Under the pieces are notes generated by a model that had not been told where the DNA came from, ran no database searches, and worked only from the letters and a program-made list of their open reading frames with translations. Shown in pieces: positions 18,692 to 28,222 of a stretch of 64,000 bases of DNA. The position numbers were made by a program, and so were the translations under genes. Within the stretch, counting starts at the first letter, position 1. Each line of letters begins with the position of its first letter. This DNA comes from JAJEFO01 sp965214325. Lineage in GTDB: Bacteria; Pseudomonadota; Alphaproteobacteria; Rhodobacterales; Rhodobacteraceae. The stretch is from contig CBDCBG010000006.1 in NCBI GenBank assembly GCA_965214325.1, positions 2,356,001 to 2,420,000 on the forward strand, read 5' to 3'.

Positions 18692-19180
18692 TGCCGAATT
18701 TCACCAACGTACCACCCTAATTTCAGCCAAAGTAGCCGGTCAATTTCACTCAACGTAGCCACCCAATGTCACCATGGTAGCCACCCGGAGCGAAGCGACG
18801 CGATCAGGCCGTGTTGGGCAAGTTGGTCTCCTCTTCTGTTCCGGGTCTGAAGCTATCTCCGCGAAGGCCCTGCCGCAAGGCTCGGCCGTCAGGACCGGTC
18901 CTCCGGTACGGGATTCCGGCAATGCGTGTGCACGCTGCCGGAGCGTCAGCGACGCCTTCTTCGAATCCAAATTGAAATGGTTGTTGTTGCGGTCCTGTGG
19001 AGCTTGTGGGCGAGAGGCCCGCGAGTGTGGGCAATGCGGTGGGCGACGCCCTTGCGTCGTCCACGGCTTGTCCACACGGCCCGCAGGGCGCGGGCCGGCC
19101 CGAAGGGCTCGTCCACAAATCCACAGGACCCCCCGGGACCGATTTCGGCAGACGTCCCGGCCTGGCGCCGGCTCCGGCTC

Positions 19181-19936
19181 TCATTTTCCGTCCTCGGCGC
19201 TGTCGGCCCGCATCGACGAACCGTGCAGCTCGAACCGGATCGCGCCATGGACGAGGCGGTCGAGGATGGCGTCCGCGACCGTCGGCTCCGCGACTGTCTG
19301 GTGCCAGCCAGCCACCGGCAGTTGCGAAGTGACGATCACCGAGCGGCGGTCGAAGCGGTCGTCGAGGATCTCGAGCAGGTCGCGCGCCCGGGCCGCATCG
19401 AGCGCGGCCAGGCCCCAGTCGTCGAGGATGATCACGTCGAGCCTGGCGAGATCGCGGTAGAGCTTGGGGATGGTGCCTTCGCCGTGAGCGATCCGCAGTT
19501 CGGTGAGCAGTCGCGGGACGCGCAGGTACCGGGCCTGAAACCCTTCGAGACATGCCTTGTGGGCGAGTGCGCAGGCGATCCAGCTCTTGCCCGTGCCGCA
19601 CGGGCCGGTGATCAGGATGTTGGCGCCGTTCCGGATCCAGGCACAGTCGCCGAGGCCGAGCACGACGCTGCGCTTGAGGCCGCGCCGCCGGGTGAGGTTG
19701 ATGTCCTCGAAGCAGGCGTCCTGGTGGCGCAGCTGGGCCTTCTTCAGGCGCCGCTGCAGCGCGCGCGAGCGCCGCTCGACGACCTCGCGGTCGATCAGCA
19801 GCGCGAGCCGGTCCTCGAACGGCATGTCGTCCAGATCGTGGCGTGCCAGCTGTTCCTGGAAGGCGGCCAGCATGCCGGGCAGGCGCAGCGATGCGATGCG
19901 CTGGGTGAGCGGGTGCAGGATGGCAGTGTCGGTCAT
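19181..19936 (-). CDS. istB: IS21 helper ATPase IstB
   Basis: 251-aa AAA+ helper that selects target DNA and activates IstA. Walker A GPCGTGKS at residues 111-118; Walker B in DVIILDDWGL; sensor-like VIVTSQLP. The start ATG at 19934-19936 overlaps the istA stop in ATGA form, showing translational coupling. An in-frame extension further upstream lies within istA and was rejected. Confidence 0.93.
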   Translation of the reverse strand: MTDTAILHPLTQRIASLRLPGMLAAFQEQLARHDLDDMPFEDRLALLIDREVVERRSRALQRRLKKAQLRHQDACFEDINLTRRRGLKRSVVLGLGDCAWIRNGANILITGPCGTGKSWIACALAHKACLEGFQARYLRVPRLLTELRIAHGEGTIPKLYRDLARLDVIILDDWGLAALDAARARDLLEILDDRFDRRSVIVTSQLPVAGWHQTVAEPTVADAILDRLVHGAIRFELHGSSMRADSAEDGK

Positions 19937-21462
19937 CTGTAGTACTCCGGTCCTCTGATGTTGGAATGTTCGATGGGTCTGGTCTCGGGTTCCTGCCCGT
20001 CGACGAGATCGGCGCCGGTGCGCAGGATGTTGTCGAGCCCGCGCCAGGTCCTGGAGCCGAGATCCAGCGCGTAGCGGCAGGCGTTGTCGAGGCGCTCCGG
20101 CCCGTGGCTCCCTGCCAGGCGGAGCACGCCGTAGCAGGAACGGAAGCCGAACTCCGGGTTGGAATTGCGTCCCATGACCGCGATGACGAAGGCGTGGACA
20201 TGAGGGCCGATGTCCCGCGCACGGTTCTCGAGCTGTGCGCGTGTGCTCTCGACGCCGGCGCGCTGGTGGGCCTGCGGCTGATGCTCCTTGAACGTGGTGG
20301 CACGCCCGTTGGCGTCGCTGCGCATGTGGCTCGCGATCTGCTTGCCGCGATGGAACACGTCGATCACCCGGCCGCGCAGGCGGACATCGACCTTCTTGCC
20401 GGCATACGTGTAGGGAACGGAGTAGAAATGGCGGTCGATCGCGATGTGGTAGTCGGAATGGACCGTGTTCTCGCGCCATGTCGTACGCTGCCAGCGCCGG
20501 TCCGGCAAAGGCTTCATGTGCGGGACATCGACGCTTTCGTACCGGCTGAAGCGGGTCTCGCCCGTGCCGTCGGAACAGGGCTTCCCGTTGAGTTCCCGCA
20601 CCCGGTCCGCGATCGCCCGGTTCAGCGACGCAAGGTCGTGGAAGACATGGTCGCGCAGCGGTGCCAGAACCCGCCGCTCGACCAAAAGGACTCCATTTTC
20701 GACCAGTGCCTTGTCGCGAGGCCTCTTCACCCGCGCAGGCAAGCCCTCGATGCCGTAATGCTCAAGCAGGTCGGCGTAGGTCTCGTTCAGGACCGGCTCG
20801 TAGCGTGACGGCTTCTTCACCGCCGCCTTGAGGTTGTCGGGCACCGCGACTTGCGGCGCCCGGCCCATGTCTTCGAGGCAGCGCACGTGCGAGTTGCACC
20901 AGTCGTCGATCTTCTGGCTGAGCGTCGCTTCGGCGTAGATCCGCCCGGAGACCCCCATCGAGGCCACGAACAGCTGCGCGTCACGCTCAACCCCGTCGAT
21001 GAAAACCTGCACGGTCATGCCCGCGTAGTCGACGAACAGCCGTTCGCCGGGGCGACGGTTCTGGCGCATCGTCACGTCCGTGGCCGGCCGCCAGTCGCGG
21101 AACCGACGGCACCAGGTCACGTAGCTCATGCCGTCGGGATGCGTCTCGCGCCATTCCCCCCACAGCAGCTTCAACGTCACGCCGCGGCCCGAAAGGTCCT
21201 TCTCGACCTCCGCCCAGTCCACGTCCTCGTCCGCAGGCCGGACCTGCCGCGCCGGATAGAGCGCCGCCTCCAGCGCCGCATCGTCCATCCCGGCCGCTTC
21301 CGGCAAGTTCAGTCCCGAAGCCGCGAACCGTGCCAGGGTCTGTGCAACCGAGCGCCGGGCAAGACCGCAGTGGGTCGCGATCGCCCGGGCGCTGCGGCCC
21401 TCGTCAAAATGAAATTGCAGTATCTTCCTTACTTTCCTCATGGGCAGCCTCTTCTGTGCCAT
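19933..21462 (-). CDS. istA: IS21 transposase IstA
   Basis: 509 aa. N-terminal helix-turn-helix (GRSARAIATHCGLARRSV), DDE core with Asp in RLFVDYAGMT, Asp in AVPDNLKAAV and Glu in PRDKALVENGVLL, and a C-terminal Mu-like domain (HFYSVPYTYAGKKVDVRL). Length and arrangement are normal, so the element is likely active. Confidence 0.93.
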   Translation of the reverse strand: MAQKRLPMRKVRKILQFHFDEGRSARAIATHCGLARRSVAQTLARFAASGLNLPEAAGMDDAALEAALYPARQVRPADEDVDWAEVEKDLSGRGVTLKLLWGEWRETHPDGMSYVTWCRRFRDWRPATDVTMRQNRRPGERLFVDYAGMTVQVFIDGVERDAQLFVASMGVSGRIYAEATLSQKIDDWCNSHVRCLEDMGRAPQVAVPDNLKAAVKKPSRYEPVLNETYADLLEHYGIEGLPARVKRPRDKALVENGVLLVERRVLAPLRDHVFHDLASLNRAIADRVRELNGKPCSDGTGETRFSRYESVDVPHMKPLPDRRWQRTTWRENTVHSDYHIAIDRHFYSVPYTYAGKKVDVRLRGRVIDVFHRGKQIASHMRSDANGRATTFKEHQPQAHQRAGVESTRAQLENRARDIGPHVHAFVIAVMGRNSNPEFGFRSCYGVLRLAGSHGPERLDNACRYALDLGSRTWRGLDNILRTGADLVDGQEPETRPIEHSNIRGPEYYR

Positions 21463-21637
21463 TCAATGCTCCTCGGAGTGATCGCCAAAATCCGGGACGT
21501 AGAACGGCATGCTGAATCAAGCCAAGGCCTGTCACCCCGAGGGGGTGGCTACCATGGTGATATTGGGCGGCTACCTTGAGTGAAATTACGTGGCTACCAT
21601 GCGTGAAATTGGGTGGCTACCTTCGTGAAATTTGGCA

Positions 21638-21644
21638 CCCGGCG
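21638..21644 (+). repeat. Target-site duplication of IS21, right copy
   Basis: CCCGGCG, identical to 18685-18691. Confidence 0.85.
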
Positions 21645-21864
21645 GAAGGCCGCAACGAAGCGCACCGCAGACGACCTGCCCGCCCACAGCTTCCGCACCC
21701 TGCTCGACGATCTCTCGGGGATGGCGCTGAACCAGCTGCGCCTGTCGGACCATGACGCAAGCCTGCTGTCCGTCGTCACCAGGCCGACCCCGGTCCAGAA
21801 ACGGGCCTTCCAGCTTCTCGGAGTGAACCCTGACCGGAACGTTCCCATAAAGATGACAGGTTGA
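21645..21864 (+). pseudogene. IS1634-type transposase, 3' segment
   Basis: C-terminal 72 residues (KRTADDLPAHSFRTLLDDLS, LLSVVTRPTPVQKRAFQLLG) ending in TGA at 21864. In frame with the 5' segment when the IS21 copy and one 7-bp duplicate are removed. Confidence 0.85.
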
Positions 21865-22085
21865 CGGGCGGCCGCAGGGCCGGAAAACCCATGAAAACCA
21901 GAAGGTTGGTCATTGAATCCCTTTTCAGATCCCCCTGAAGTTCCGTCTAGGGCTAACCCGGACATTTTTCATTTTGGCTTTTCACGCATCTGGCGGAAAC
22001 TGCCATCAAATGATTCACGGTGTATAGTGAAGGAACCGCACGACAGCGGACGGAGAAACACGGTGGCCCTTCGGGCTTTCGTCCC

Positions 22086-22412
22086 TCAAGCCTCTCCCTT
22101 CAGGGAGGGGTCGCTGACCTGTTGCGCACTGATCCGCAGGTTGAGCGTCGCCAATATGCCCAGCAACGTCGACAGCCGCGGGTCCCCGTTCTCCGACAAC
22201 GCCTTGTGCAGTCCCTGCCGGGTCACGTCCGCGCCCTTGGCAGTTGCGGTCATGCCCTGCGCGCGGGCGAGCGTGCCCAGCGCTTTCTTGATACAGGCAG
22301 GATCACCGGTCTCGAACGCAGCGGAAAGATACTCGGACTGCGCATCCGGAGTGTCCAGATACTCGGCCGCGTCGAAGCGCGTCAACTCAAGGTCGGTCTT
22401 TTCGAAGTCCAT
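22086..22412 (-). CDS. HigA-type antitoxin (HTH addiction-module antidote)
   Basis: 108 aa from the start MDFEKTDLELTRFDAAEYL, chosen because it matches family starts and overlaps the toxin stop by 26 bases. Contains ALGTLARAQGMTATAKGADV and GLHKALSENGDPRLSTLLGI, the helix-turn-helix with the characteristic LSENG-PRLSTL segment. It neutralises the upstream RelE-fold toxin and should repress the pair. The toxin-first order is usual for this subfamily. Confidence 0.85.
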   Translation of the reverse strand: MDFEKTDLELTRFDAAEYLDTPDAQSEYLSAAFETGDPACIKKALGTLARAQGMTATAKGADVTRQGLHKALSENGDPRLSTLLGILATLNLRISAQQVSDPSLKGEA

Positions 22413-22707
22413 CTCCAAACACCCTTGCCATTCCGCGGGCGCGATCCAGGTCGCGGTCCTGCGTGTCCTTTTGGCCACCGCACAAGAGAATGAACTGGTT
22501 CTGGTGTCTCAAGAAATACATGCGGTAGCCAGGTCCGGAATCAATTCGCAATTCGCCGATTGCGCCGAAATACTTCACGTCCCCGAGGATGCCATCCTCA
22601 AGACGCTCTATCCGCCCGGAAATCCGGGCAGCTGCGCGGCGATCCTTGAGCTTGTGCAGCCACTTGTCAAAAACCTTGTCCTTCAGGACTTCGAATTCCC
22701 CGGGCAT
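22387..22707 (-). CDS. RelE/HigB-type toxin (Gp49-like addiction-module killer protein)
   Basis: 106 aa; predicted ribosome-dependent mRNA interferase. Segments FDKWLHKLKDRRAAARISGR, IERLEDGILGDVKYFGAIGE, LRIDSGPGYRMYFLRHQNQF and ILLCGGQKDTQDRDLDRA match the phage-derived Gp49-like family. First gene of the pair, overlapping the antitoxin. Confidence 0.87.
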   Translation of the reverse strand: MPGEFEVLKDKVFDKWLHKLKDRRAAARISGRIERLEDGILGDVKYFGAIGELRIDSGPGYRMYFLRHQNQFILLCGGQKDTQDRDLDRARGMARVFGDGLRKDRP

Positions 22708-23047
22708 GCGTCAACTATAGTTTCCTTCCCTGAAGGCGTCCACCCTGGAATTGCGCGATTTGCCCGTCTCTCGGCGATTCCAGAACCCTGAATGCCGGTC
22801 GCCCCGTCACGCCGGACAGGCAACTCTCCCGGATCCGGGCGCCTCGCCACCAGGAGGCGGAGGGCAGCGGTCTCCCAATGGCATTTCTTTTGACCGCAAG
22901 GTCTGGCCGGACTTTCTTTCGCTCCCGCGAGGCCGTTGTTCCATGGCAGTCGGCGCCGGTGCGGATTTTTTGGCACAGGGGGGTTGACACTTCCGCCGGT
23001 CCGTGCAATCCAGGCTGCGGGACACTGCATCTTCCGGAGCGGGAGCG

Positions 23048-24873
23048 ATGGATCCGCGGATCGAGCGCCTTGAGACGACCACCTTTTTCGGCCGCCGCCT
23101 GACGCGGCGCCAGATCGCCGACATCCAGGAGACGGTGGCGCTGCTTCCCAACAACACCCGCAACGAGCTCGCGAAGACGATCTGCGAGCACCTGAACTGG
23201 AACACGCCCAAGGGCGACTACCGCGTGTCGGCCTGCCTCCGCATGCTGGAGCAGCTGGAGGGGTTCGGGATCCTGACGCTTCCGGAGAAGCGGAGCACCG
23301 GCTCCGGCGCGCTGCCGCCGATCTGCCACACGGCGGCATCGGACCCGCAGCCGGAGATCGCCTGCGAGCTGTCCGCCCTCGAGCCTCTGTCGCTGCACGC
23401 CGCGGACGGTCCCGACGAGAAGGCGGAGTGGAACGAGCTTGTCGACCGCCATCACTGCCTGGGCTGTCCGCGCCCGTTCGGCCCGCACCTGCGCTGGTTC
23501 GTCCTGGACCGTGACGGCCGCCGCCTCGGCTGCCTGCTGTTCGAGGCGGCGTCGCGGACGCTGCCGGCGCGCGACGAATGGATCGGATGGAGCGGACCGG
23601 ACCGCGAGCGCCGGCTGCACCTGGTGCTGGGCAATTCCCGCTTCATCGTGTTTCCATGGGTGGCCGTGACGAACCTTGCCTCGCGGGTCCTCGGCATGGC
23701 GGCGGCCCGCCTTCCCGGGGAGTGGGAGCGCCGCCACGGCTGCCGCCCCGTGCTGTGCGAGACGTTCATCGACCCGACGCGCTTCGACGGGGCGTGCTAC
23801 CGCGCCGCCAACTGGGAGCGCATCGGAATGACCGCCGGCCGGAAGTCGGGCCGGCGGGCGAAGCCGGCGAAGGAGATCCTCGTCCTTCCCCTCGGCCGGG
23901 ACTTCCGCGACGTCCTCCAGGGGCGCGCGGCTCCGGCACGCTCGCCGCGCCCGCCGCGTCCCGACCGGGACGATCCGCTGGTCGCGGCGTGGCTGCAGGT
24001 CGTCGACGCCGCCACGGCGCTGGCCGACGCGCACGACCGCCGCTGGATGAAGCGGCGGCGGGTCCTCAACAGCCTCATCGTGATGCTGTTCGTGTTCCGG
24101 CTGGTCCTGTCGCGGGGGGAGAAGGGCTACGCGACCGTGACCGCCGAGCTCTGGGAGCAGTGCCGCAAGCTGGGGATCGCCCTGCCTCAACGCGAGCCGG
24201 TGGCCGCCTCGTCGATCTGCAAGGCCCGGCAAAGGGTGCACGAGGAGCTGTTCCTGGACCTTCACCGCGAGATCCTCCGCCACGGCGGCGAGGGCGGGCG
24301 CTGGAAGGGCCGCCGCCCGTTCGCGGTCGACGGAACGAAGATGAACCTGCCCCGGACGCTGGTCGATGCCGGCTACCCGCTCCCGCACGGCGGCGCCCAC
24401 TATCCGCAGGGGCTGGTGTCCTGCCTGTACCGGCTCGACACCAAGGTCCCGGTCGACTTCTCGCTCTCCGCCCGCGCCTGCGAGCGGGCCGCGGCCATGG
24501 GCCACCTGCACGCCCTGGAGGCCGGCGACGTCGTCGTGTTCGACCGGGGATGCTTCTCGTTCGAGCTCCTGTACGCCGTCATCCGCACGGGCGCCCATCC
24601 GGTGTTCCGGCTCCAGCGCAACCGCGTGGGCGCCTTCAGGGACTTCATGGAGGGCGACCGCACCGAGACCGTCGTCACCGCCGCCCCGGGACCGGACACG
24701 CAGCGAGAGCTTGCCGAACGTCGGCCCGGCGAGCGCTTCGATCCGGTCGACCTCCGGCTGGTCCGCTGCAAGACGGACGGCGACGACTGCCATCTCGTCA
24801 CGACACTGCTCGATGCCGGCCACGTCTCCGCCGAGGATCTTGGCCATCTCTACCATGGACGGTGGGGAATCGA
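23048..24873 (+). pseudogene. DruA-domain (DUF4338) IS4-type transposase, 5' segment (interrupted gene)
   Basis: An N-terminal winged-helix segment (TRRQIADIQETVALLP, NELAKTICEHLNW) and a DUF4338 core (WNELVDRHHCLGCP, LHLVLGNSRFIVFPWV, ETFIDPTRFDGACYRAANW) like DruA of the Druantia defence system are fused to an IS4-type DDE domain: first Asp in PFAVDGTKMNLPR, second in VVVFDRGCFSFELL, and the start of the YREK motif (YHGRWGI). The coding sequence is cut in the catalytic Glu codon at 24873. Joined to 27238-27625 it gives 737 residues in one frame. Start chosen at MDPRIERL, preceded by GGAGCGGGAG. Confidence 0.85.
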
Positions 24874-24894
24874 CAACTTCCCATCAGTCTACCC

Positions 24895-27015
24895 CTATAG
24901 TGTTTGCAGGTCCGTTTCAGACGCGATCCTGAAGTCGGGCATCGGCCTTCCGTCCTTCTCCGGCTTGGGCGTTTCGCGCCACTTGCGGATGGCTTCGAAC
25001 GTGTCGCTGGCCGCGTGAATCAGCCAGATCCTTGGCCTGCTCCTGCCCTTGCTCTGGCTGGCGGCCTTTCGGGCGCAGATCCTGCCGTCGTAGATCCACT
25101 TGTACAAGGTCGGCTTGCAGACGCCGGTCCTGTCGGCCATTTCGTCCACGGTCCACTCGTCCGGGCCGCGCTCGGCGGGCACCGACCGGCCCCGCTTGAT
25201 TGCGCGCCTGCCCGCCCCGATCCGTTCCACGAGGCCGGTCACCGTACCTGCGTTGAACCGGCTCTTCCTGGGCGGCTGCAGGCCTTCCCCGTTCAGGATC
25301 CCGGCAATCTCGGCGTGGTTGCGGCCCTCCTCCTTCAGGGCCCGGATCCGCGCGCAGAGCTCGGCGCAGTAGCTCAGCTGGCTGGCCTCCCGCACCGGAC
25401 GGCGGATCTCCGCCCGGGTCCGGCTGCCACCGTGCCAGAGAATCTCGACCGCGACGCGCTCGCTGTCGTCGATGACGGTCGCGGTCACCCGGTCGATCAT
25501 CAGGCGGAGAAGCTCCGCCTTCTCCGGCGTCTCCAGCCGGCCGCCGTCCCACAGCCCCGATATCCCCGACGCCGAACGCCGGATCCCGTCCCGCTCTTCC
25601 GGCGTGAGCCGGGCAGGGAGCCGGCGGCAATGCCGGCCGTAGGAGTCGCCCAGCCTGCGCCGCTCGGCAAGGGCCTCCTCCCACTGGTCCTCCAGCGACT
25701 GCGCCACCAGGCGGTTGCCGCAGTCCACCGAACGCCAGGCGCGCTCGCAGGCAGCCACGTCCAGGTCGGCGCGCTCCAGGCGGAGGCGCCATCGCTCATG
25801 TTCCCCGGCCCGGTCCCCTTCGGCGGCATCGATCGCCTTCAGCGAGATGTCGACCGCGGCCGGGGACAGCGCCTCGACAGCCGCACTGGAGACGAAGCTG
25901 TCGACAGGGAGGCCGGGCAGCGCCTGGCACTTCCGGTCGCCGCAGTCCCGACGGCCGCGGCATTTGTAGCCCGCTCCGTCGTCGCTGCCGAGGCGGTAAT
26001 GCACCGTCATGCCCTGGCCGCAGCGGCCGCAGCGCAGCAGGCCGCTCAACAGGCCGCCGCCGCGGCTGCGCACCGGCCACCTGTTGTCCGCCAGCTGGCG
26101 CTGGTTCAACTCGAACTCCTCCCAGCCGATGTAGGCGGGATGGGCGTCCTTGACGAGATGCCGCCAGCGCTCCTCGACCGGAAGCTCGCTGACCAGGTCC
26201 TTGGCGCGGCCCCAGGCAAAGGCGCCCGCGTAGACCGGGCTGGTCAGCATGTCGTACAGCGAGGCGCTGGTGGGTTCCGGCCACTCCAGCTGGCCGCGCC
26301 GCGGACCCCGCGCGCGCCGCACCGGAAAGCCCTGCCCGTCGGCGGCCATCGCGCGCAGGGTCCCGGACAGGCTGCCGTGCTGCCTGAACATCGCGAAGAC
26401 GCCCTCGATCCGGGCCCGGACGCTGGCGTCCGGATCCTTCACCGTGCGACCCTGCTCGTCGCGCACGTAGCCGCGCGGCAGCAGGGCCGCCAGCTCGCCG
26501 CGCGCCGCCTTGGCCTCCCGGCCGGCATGCATGCGCTGGCGCAGGGTGTGGAGTTCGGCCTCGCTCATGGTTCCCCTGATGCCCAGCAGGAAGCGGTCGT
26601 TGGGACGTTTCAGGTCATACAACGTCTCGGCGTCGGCGATCAGCGTATCAGCCCTGCTGCAGAAGTCCAGAAGTCCTCCCCACTCGGACAGGTTTCTCGC
26701 GAGGCGACTCACCTCGATGACGATCCCCACCTCGCCGAGAACGATGTCCGCGACCAGGCCGCTGAATCCGGAACGGGTCCCGGCCTCGCGGGCCGAGCAG
26801 CCGAGATCGTCGTCCACGACCTGGATGTCCACGTCCGCCCAGCCCAGAAGCCGGGCGCGGTCCGTCAGCCCGTACTGTATCCTCGTCGACTCGCCGTGGC
26901 GCTCAACCTGGCCCGGCGTCGACTGCCGGACGTAAACGACCGCCTTCCGGCGCGTGTGATCCGCGCCCACCCGGCCCAGAAGCCGGCCGGCGCTCTCCTC
27001 GAGAGCCGCTGTCAC
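24895..27015 (-). CDS. Large serine recombinase
   Basis: 706 aa. Catalytic resolvase domain at about residues 22-170 with Ser32 in YVRQSTPGQ, then VIEVSRLARNLSEW and the E-helix pattern; a recombinase domain with TSPVYAGAFAWGRA; a zinc-ribbon CGRCGQGM (second Cys pair in the RDCGDRKC region); a coiled-coil-like stretch rich in Glu and Arg; and a C-terminal extension with a helix-turn-helix (WTVDEMADRTGVCKPTLYKW). Start is GTG at 27015. It is presumed to catalyse integration and excision of its own element. Confidence 0.9.
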   Translation of the reverse strand: MTAALEESAGRLLGRVGADHTRRKAVVYVRQSTPGQVERHGESTRIQYGLTDRARLLGWADVDIQVVDDDLGCSAREAGTRSGFSGLVADIVLGEVGIVIEVSRLARNLSEWGGLLDFCSRADTLIADAETLYDLKRPNDRFLLGIRGTMSEAELHTLRQRMHAGREAKAARGELAALLPRGYVRDEQGRTVKDPDASVRARIEGVFAMFRQHGSLSGTLRAMAADGQGFPVRRARGPRRGQLEWPEPTSASLYDMLTSPVYAGAFAWGRAKDLVSELPVEERWRHLVKDAHPAYIGWEEFELNQRQLADNRWPVRSRGGGLLSGLLRCGRCGQGMTVHYRLGSDDGAGYKCRGRRDCGDRKCQALPGLPVDSFVSSAAVEALSPAAVDISLKAIDAAEGDRAGEHERWRLRLERADLDVAACERAWRSVDCGNRLVAQSLEDQWEEALAERRRLGDSYGRHCRRLPARLTPEERDGIRRSASGISGLWDGGRLETPEKAELLRLMIDRVTATVIDDSERVAVEILWHGGSRTRAEIRRPVREASQLSYCAELCARIRALKEEGRNHAEIAGILNGEGLQPPRKSRFNAGTVTGLVERIGAGRRAIKRGRSVPAERGPDEWTVDEMADRTGVCKPTLYKWIYDGRICARKAASQSKGRSRPRIWLIHAASDTFEAIRKWRETPKPEKDGRPMPDFRIASETDLQTL

Positions 27016-27124
27016 TGTCCTGATCCTGCTGCTGAAGACGGGACAGGATCATCCGCGCCAGTCTCAGTTCCAGCCGCTGGCGGTGTTGTTCCGGCAGGGT
27101 CTTCAGGATGTCCTGTCCGCCCAT
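26903..27124 (-). CDS. Small ORF overlapping the recombinase start
   Basis: 73 codons beginning ATG at 27124. The first ~35 residues (QDILKTLPEQHRQRLELRLA, RMILSRLQQQ) look like a real charged helix; the rest is G/R-rich and lies out of frame over the recombinase start (113-base overlap). A similar small charged ORF sits before the other large recombinase (45637-45828). Function unknown; it may be a recombinase partner or only a leader. Confidence 0.4.
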   Translation of the reverse strand: MGGQDILKTLPEQHRQRLELRLARMILSRLQQQDQDSDSGSRGERRPASGPGGRGSHAPEGGRLRPAVDAGPG

Positions 27125-27237
27125 CTTGCCCGTGGTGGCTCCACCACCTCCTCAATCCTGCCAGGGATTGAGAACTCAGTGTAACGGGTCCGATGTCGCC
27201 TGTAAAGGCTTTATATGTATTTTCTCTGCTGCTTCGA

Positions 27238-27625
27238 GGAGCTGTACAAGGTCTCGAAGCGAACCATCGCGGTGGACGAGTTCCACGGCCGGACCGAGCG
27301 CGGCGTGCGCCAGGAACTCTACGCCCACTTCAACCTGATCGCCATGACGCGGCTGCTTTCCGGGCATGGCGACGACCTGCTCGCAGACATCCGCGAGCAG
27401 GGAAAGGAACGCCAGGCCGTGAACTTCAGAAACGCGATCGCGATCGTGGCCGCCAACATCGAGGAGATGCTGCTCGCGCAGGCCGAAGCCGTCGCGCAGG
27501 CCGTGACCCGGATGGCCGAGGGAATCCTCAAGGTGCGCGGCCGGCTCCGGCCGGGACGGTCGTATCCCAGGAAATCGATGAAGCCGGTCAGCAAGTGGAC
27601 CCGAAGGAGAAAGGCCGCAGCCTGA
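27238..27625 (+). pseudogene. DruA-domain IS4-type transposase, 3' segment
   Basis: Completes the YREK motif (E-ELYKVSK) and continues through AVDEFHGRTERGVRQELYAH and FNLIAMTRLLSGHG to a basic C-terminus (KWTRRRKAAA). In frame with 23048-24873 after removal of the recombinase element. Possible outer inverted repeats of the IS4-type element are the similar GCA-AGGGGG tracts near 22965-22983 and 27645-27670, weakly supported. Confidence 0.8.
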
Positions 27626-28222
27626 AGCCGGAAAATCTCCGGAAAGGCAGGGCCCCCTGCTGCGAAAAGGCGCGACTCCTTAAGGAAATGACGCCAAATC
27701 CTTAAGGAAATGCCATTGAGCGGTCTCCGGGCGAAGCCGGACGGCCGGGGGAGGGCCCTGTTGCAAGGCCCAAACGGCCCGAAGCTGCATAAATGGACAT
27801 CTTGCAGAACAAAACGCTTGCAAACGTAACGTTGACGCCAACCTGCCGTTGATCCGTGATCGGGCGTCCTTGCCTGGGGGAGGCGCGCATGCCGGCTGTC
27901 GTCGGAAGACATGCGTGGCCTGTCGCCATAGTTCTGCCGTTGCATCAATCCCTGCGGCCGCTTCGAGCTGGTTCTCGACGAACGCATCGACTTCGAGCGG
28001 AGGGCGGTGGAAGTGTTCATTCAGGGCATGCCCCTGACGTGCATTGTTCATCAAAGCGAAACAAACCCGAAACGAACACCGGAACGGCGCCTTTGCGTGT
28101 TCACTGCATGCGTCACCAAGGGCATGCCCAGAATGACGCTCAAAGTAGCAAAGACTCTGCATTTGGAGGGCCTTGTCCTCGGAGGATTTCAACGTCCTAT
28201 CACGTTCTGTTCTTCTTGCTGA
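27626..28222. other. Non-coding stretch with short repeats
   Basis: No convincing gene. Contains the tandem motif CCTTAAGGAAATG twice near 27678-27710 and the left copy of a perfect 25-bp inverted repeat (27767-27791). A reverse-strand frame from about 28060 to 27850 reads PPLEVDAFVENQLEAAAGID but cannot be assigned. Confidence 0.5.
27767..27791 (+). repeat. 25-bp perfect inverted repeat, left copy
   Basis: GGCCCAAACGGCCCGAAGCT plus GCATA, identical to the reverse complement of 28229-28253. The two copies bound a 487-bp segment, the size of a miniature element. Confidence 0.85.

Larger units (their letters stand above)
18692..21637 (-). mobile_element. Complete IS21-family element
   Basis: 2,946 bp with inverted ends TGCCGAATTTCACCAACGTA (left) and TGCCAAATTTCACGAAGGTA (right, complement). 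Each end has several further copies of the AATTTCAC / GTAGCCACC motif in tandem, the multiple transposase-binding repeats usual in this family. It contains overlapping istA and istB on the reverse strand and is flanked by a perfect 7-bp duplication, so it inserted recently and whole. Confidence 0.92.
16897..21953 (+). mobile_element. IS1634-type insertion sequence, interrupted by an IS21-family element
   Basis: Probable ends are the imperfect inverted repeats 16897-16913 and 21937-21953 (15 of 17 match; shared core CGGAACTTCA). Inside is one transposase gene split by the IS21 copy at 18692-21637. Removing the IS21 copy and one 7-bp target duplicate leaves a 2.1-kb element with an unbroken transposase frame. 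The exact outer edge may extend a few bases further, since GTCCGG recurs outside both repeats. Confidence 0.6.
24874..27237 (-). mobile_element. Serine-recombinase element no. 1, inserted in the IS4-type transposase
   Basis: 2,364 bp bounded by the common tetramer TCGA (24870-24873 left, 27234-27237 right). Excision restores the transposase frame exactly, including its catalytic Glu codon (GA then G). There is no target duplication beyond the shared core, as expected for serine-integrase insertion. It holds one large recombinase gene whose stop lies 21 bases from the left edge, and a small upstream ORF. Near the right edge are palindromes GGTGGCTCCACCACC and TCAATCCTGCCAGGGATTGA (27135-27175), possible recombinase-binding arms. 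Confidence 0.82.

Noticed and set aside
16911..18707. 598-codon reverse-strand frame over the IS1634-type transposase
   Set aside because: GC-rich antisense shadow; the plus strand has clear DDE motifs and a promoter.
18804..20303. 499-codon reverse-strand frame over istB
   Set aside because: Another frame over the same bases encodes IstB with Walker motifs.
22715..24856. 713-codon reverse-strand frame over the DruA-IS4 transposase
   Set aside because: Antisense shadow with no recognisable domain.
24904..27171. 755-codon plus-strand frame over the large serine recombinase
   Set aside because: Antisense shadow; composition is Ala/Gly/Arg/His-rich and lacks motifs, while the reverse strand has a full recombinase.
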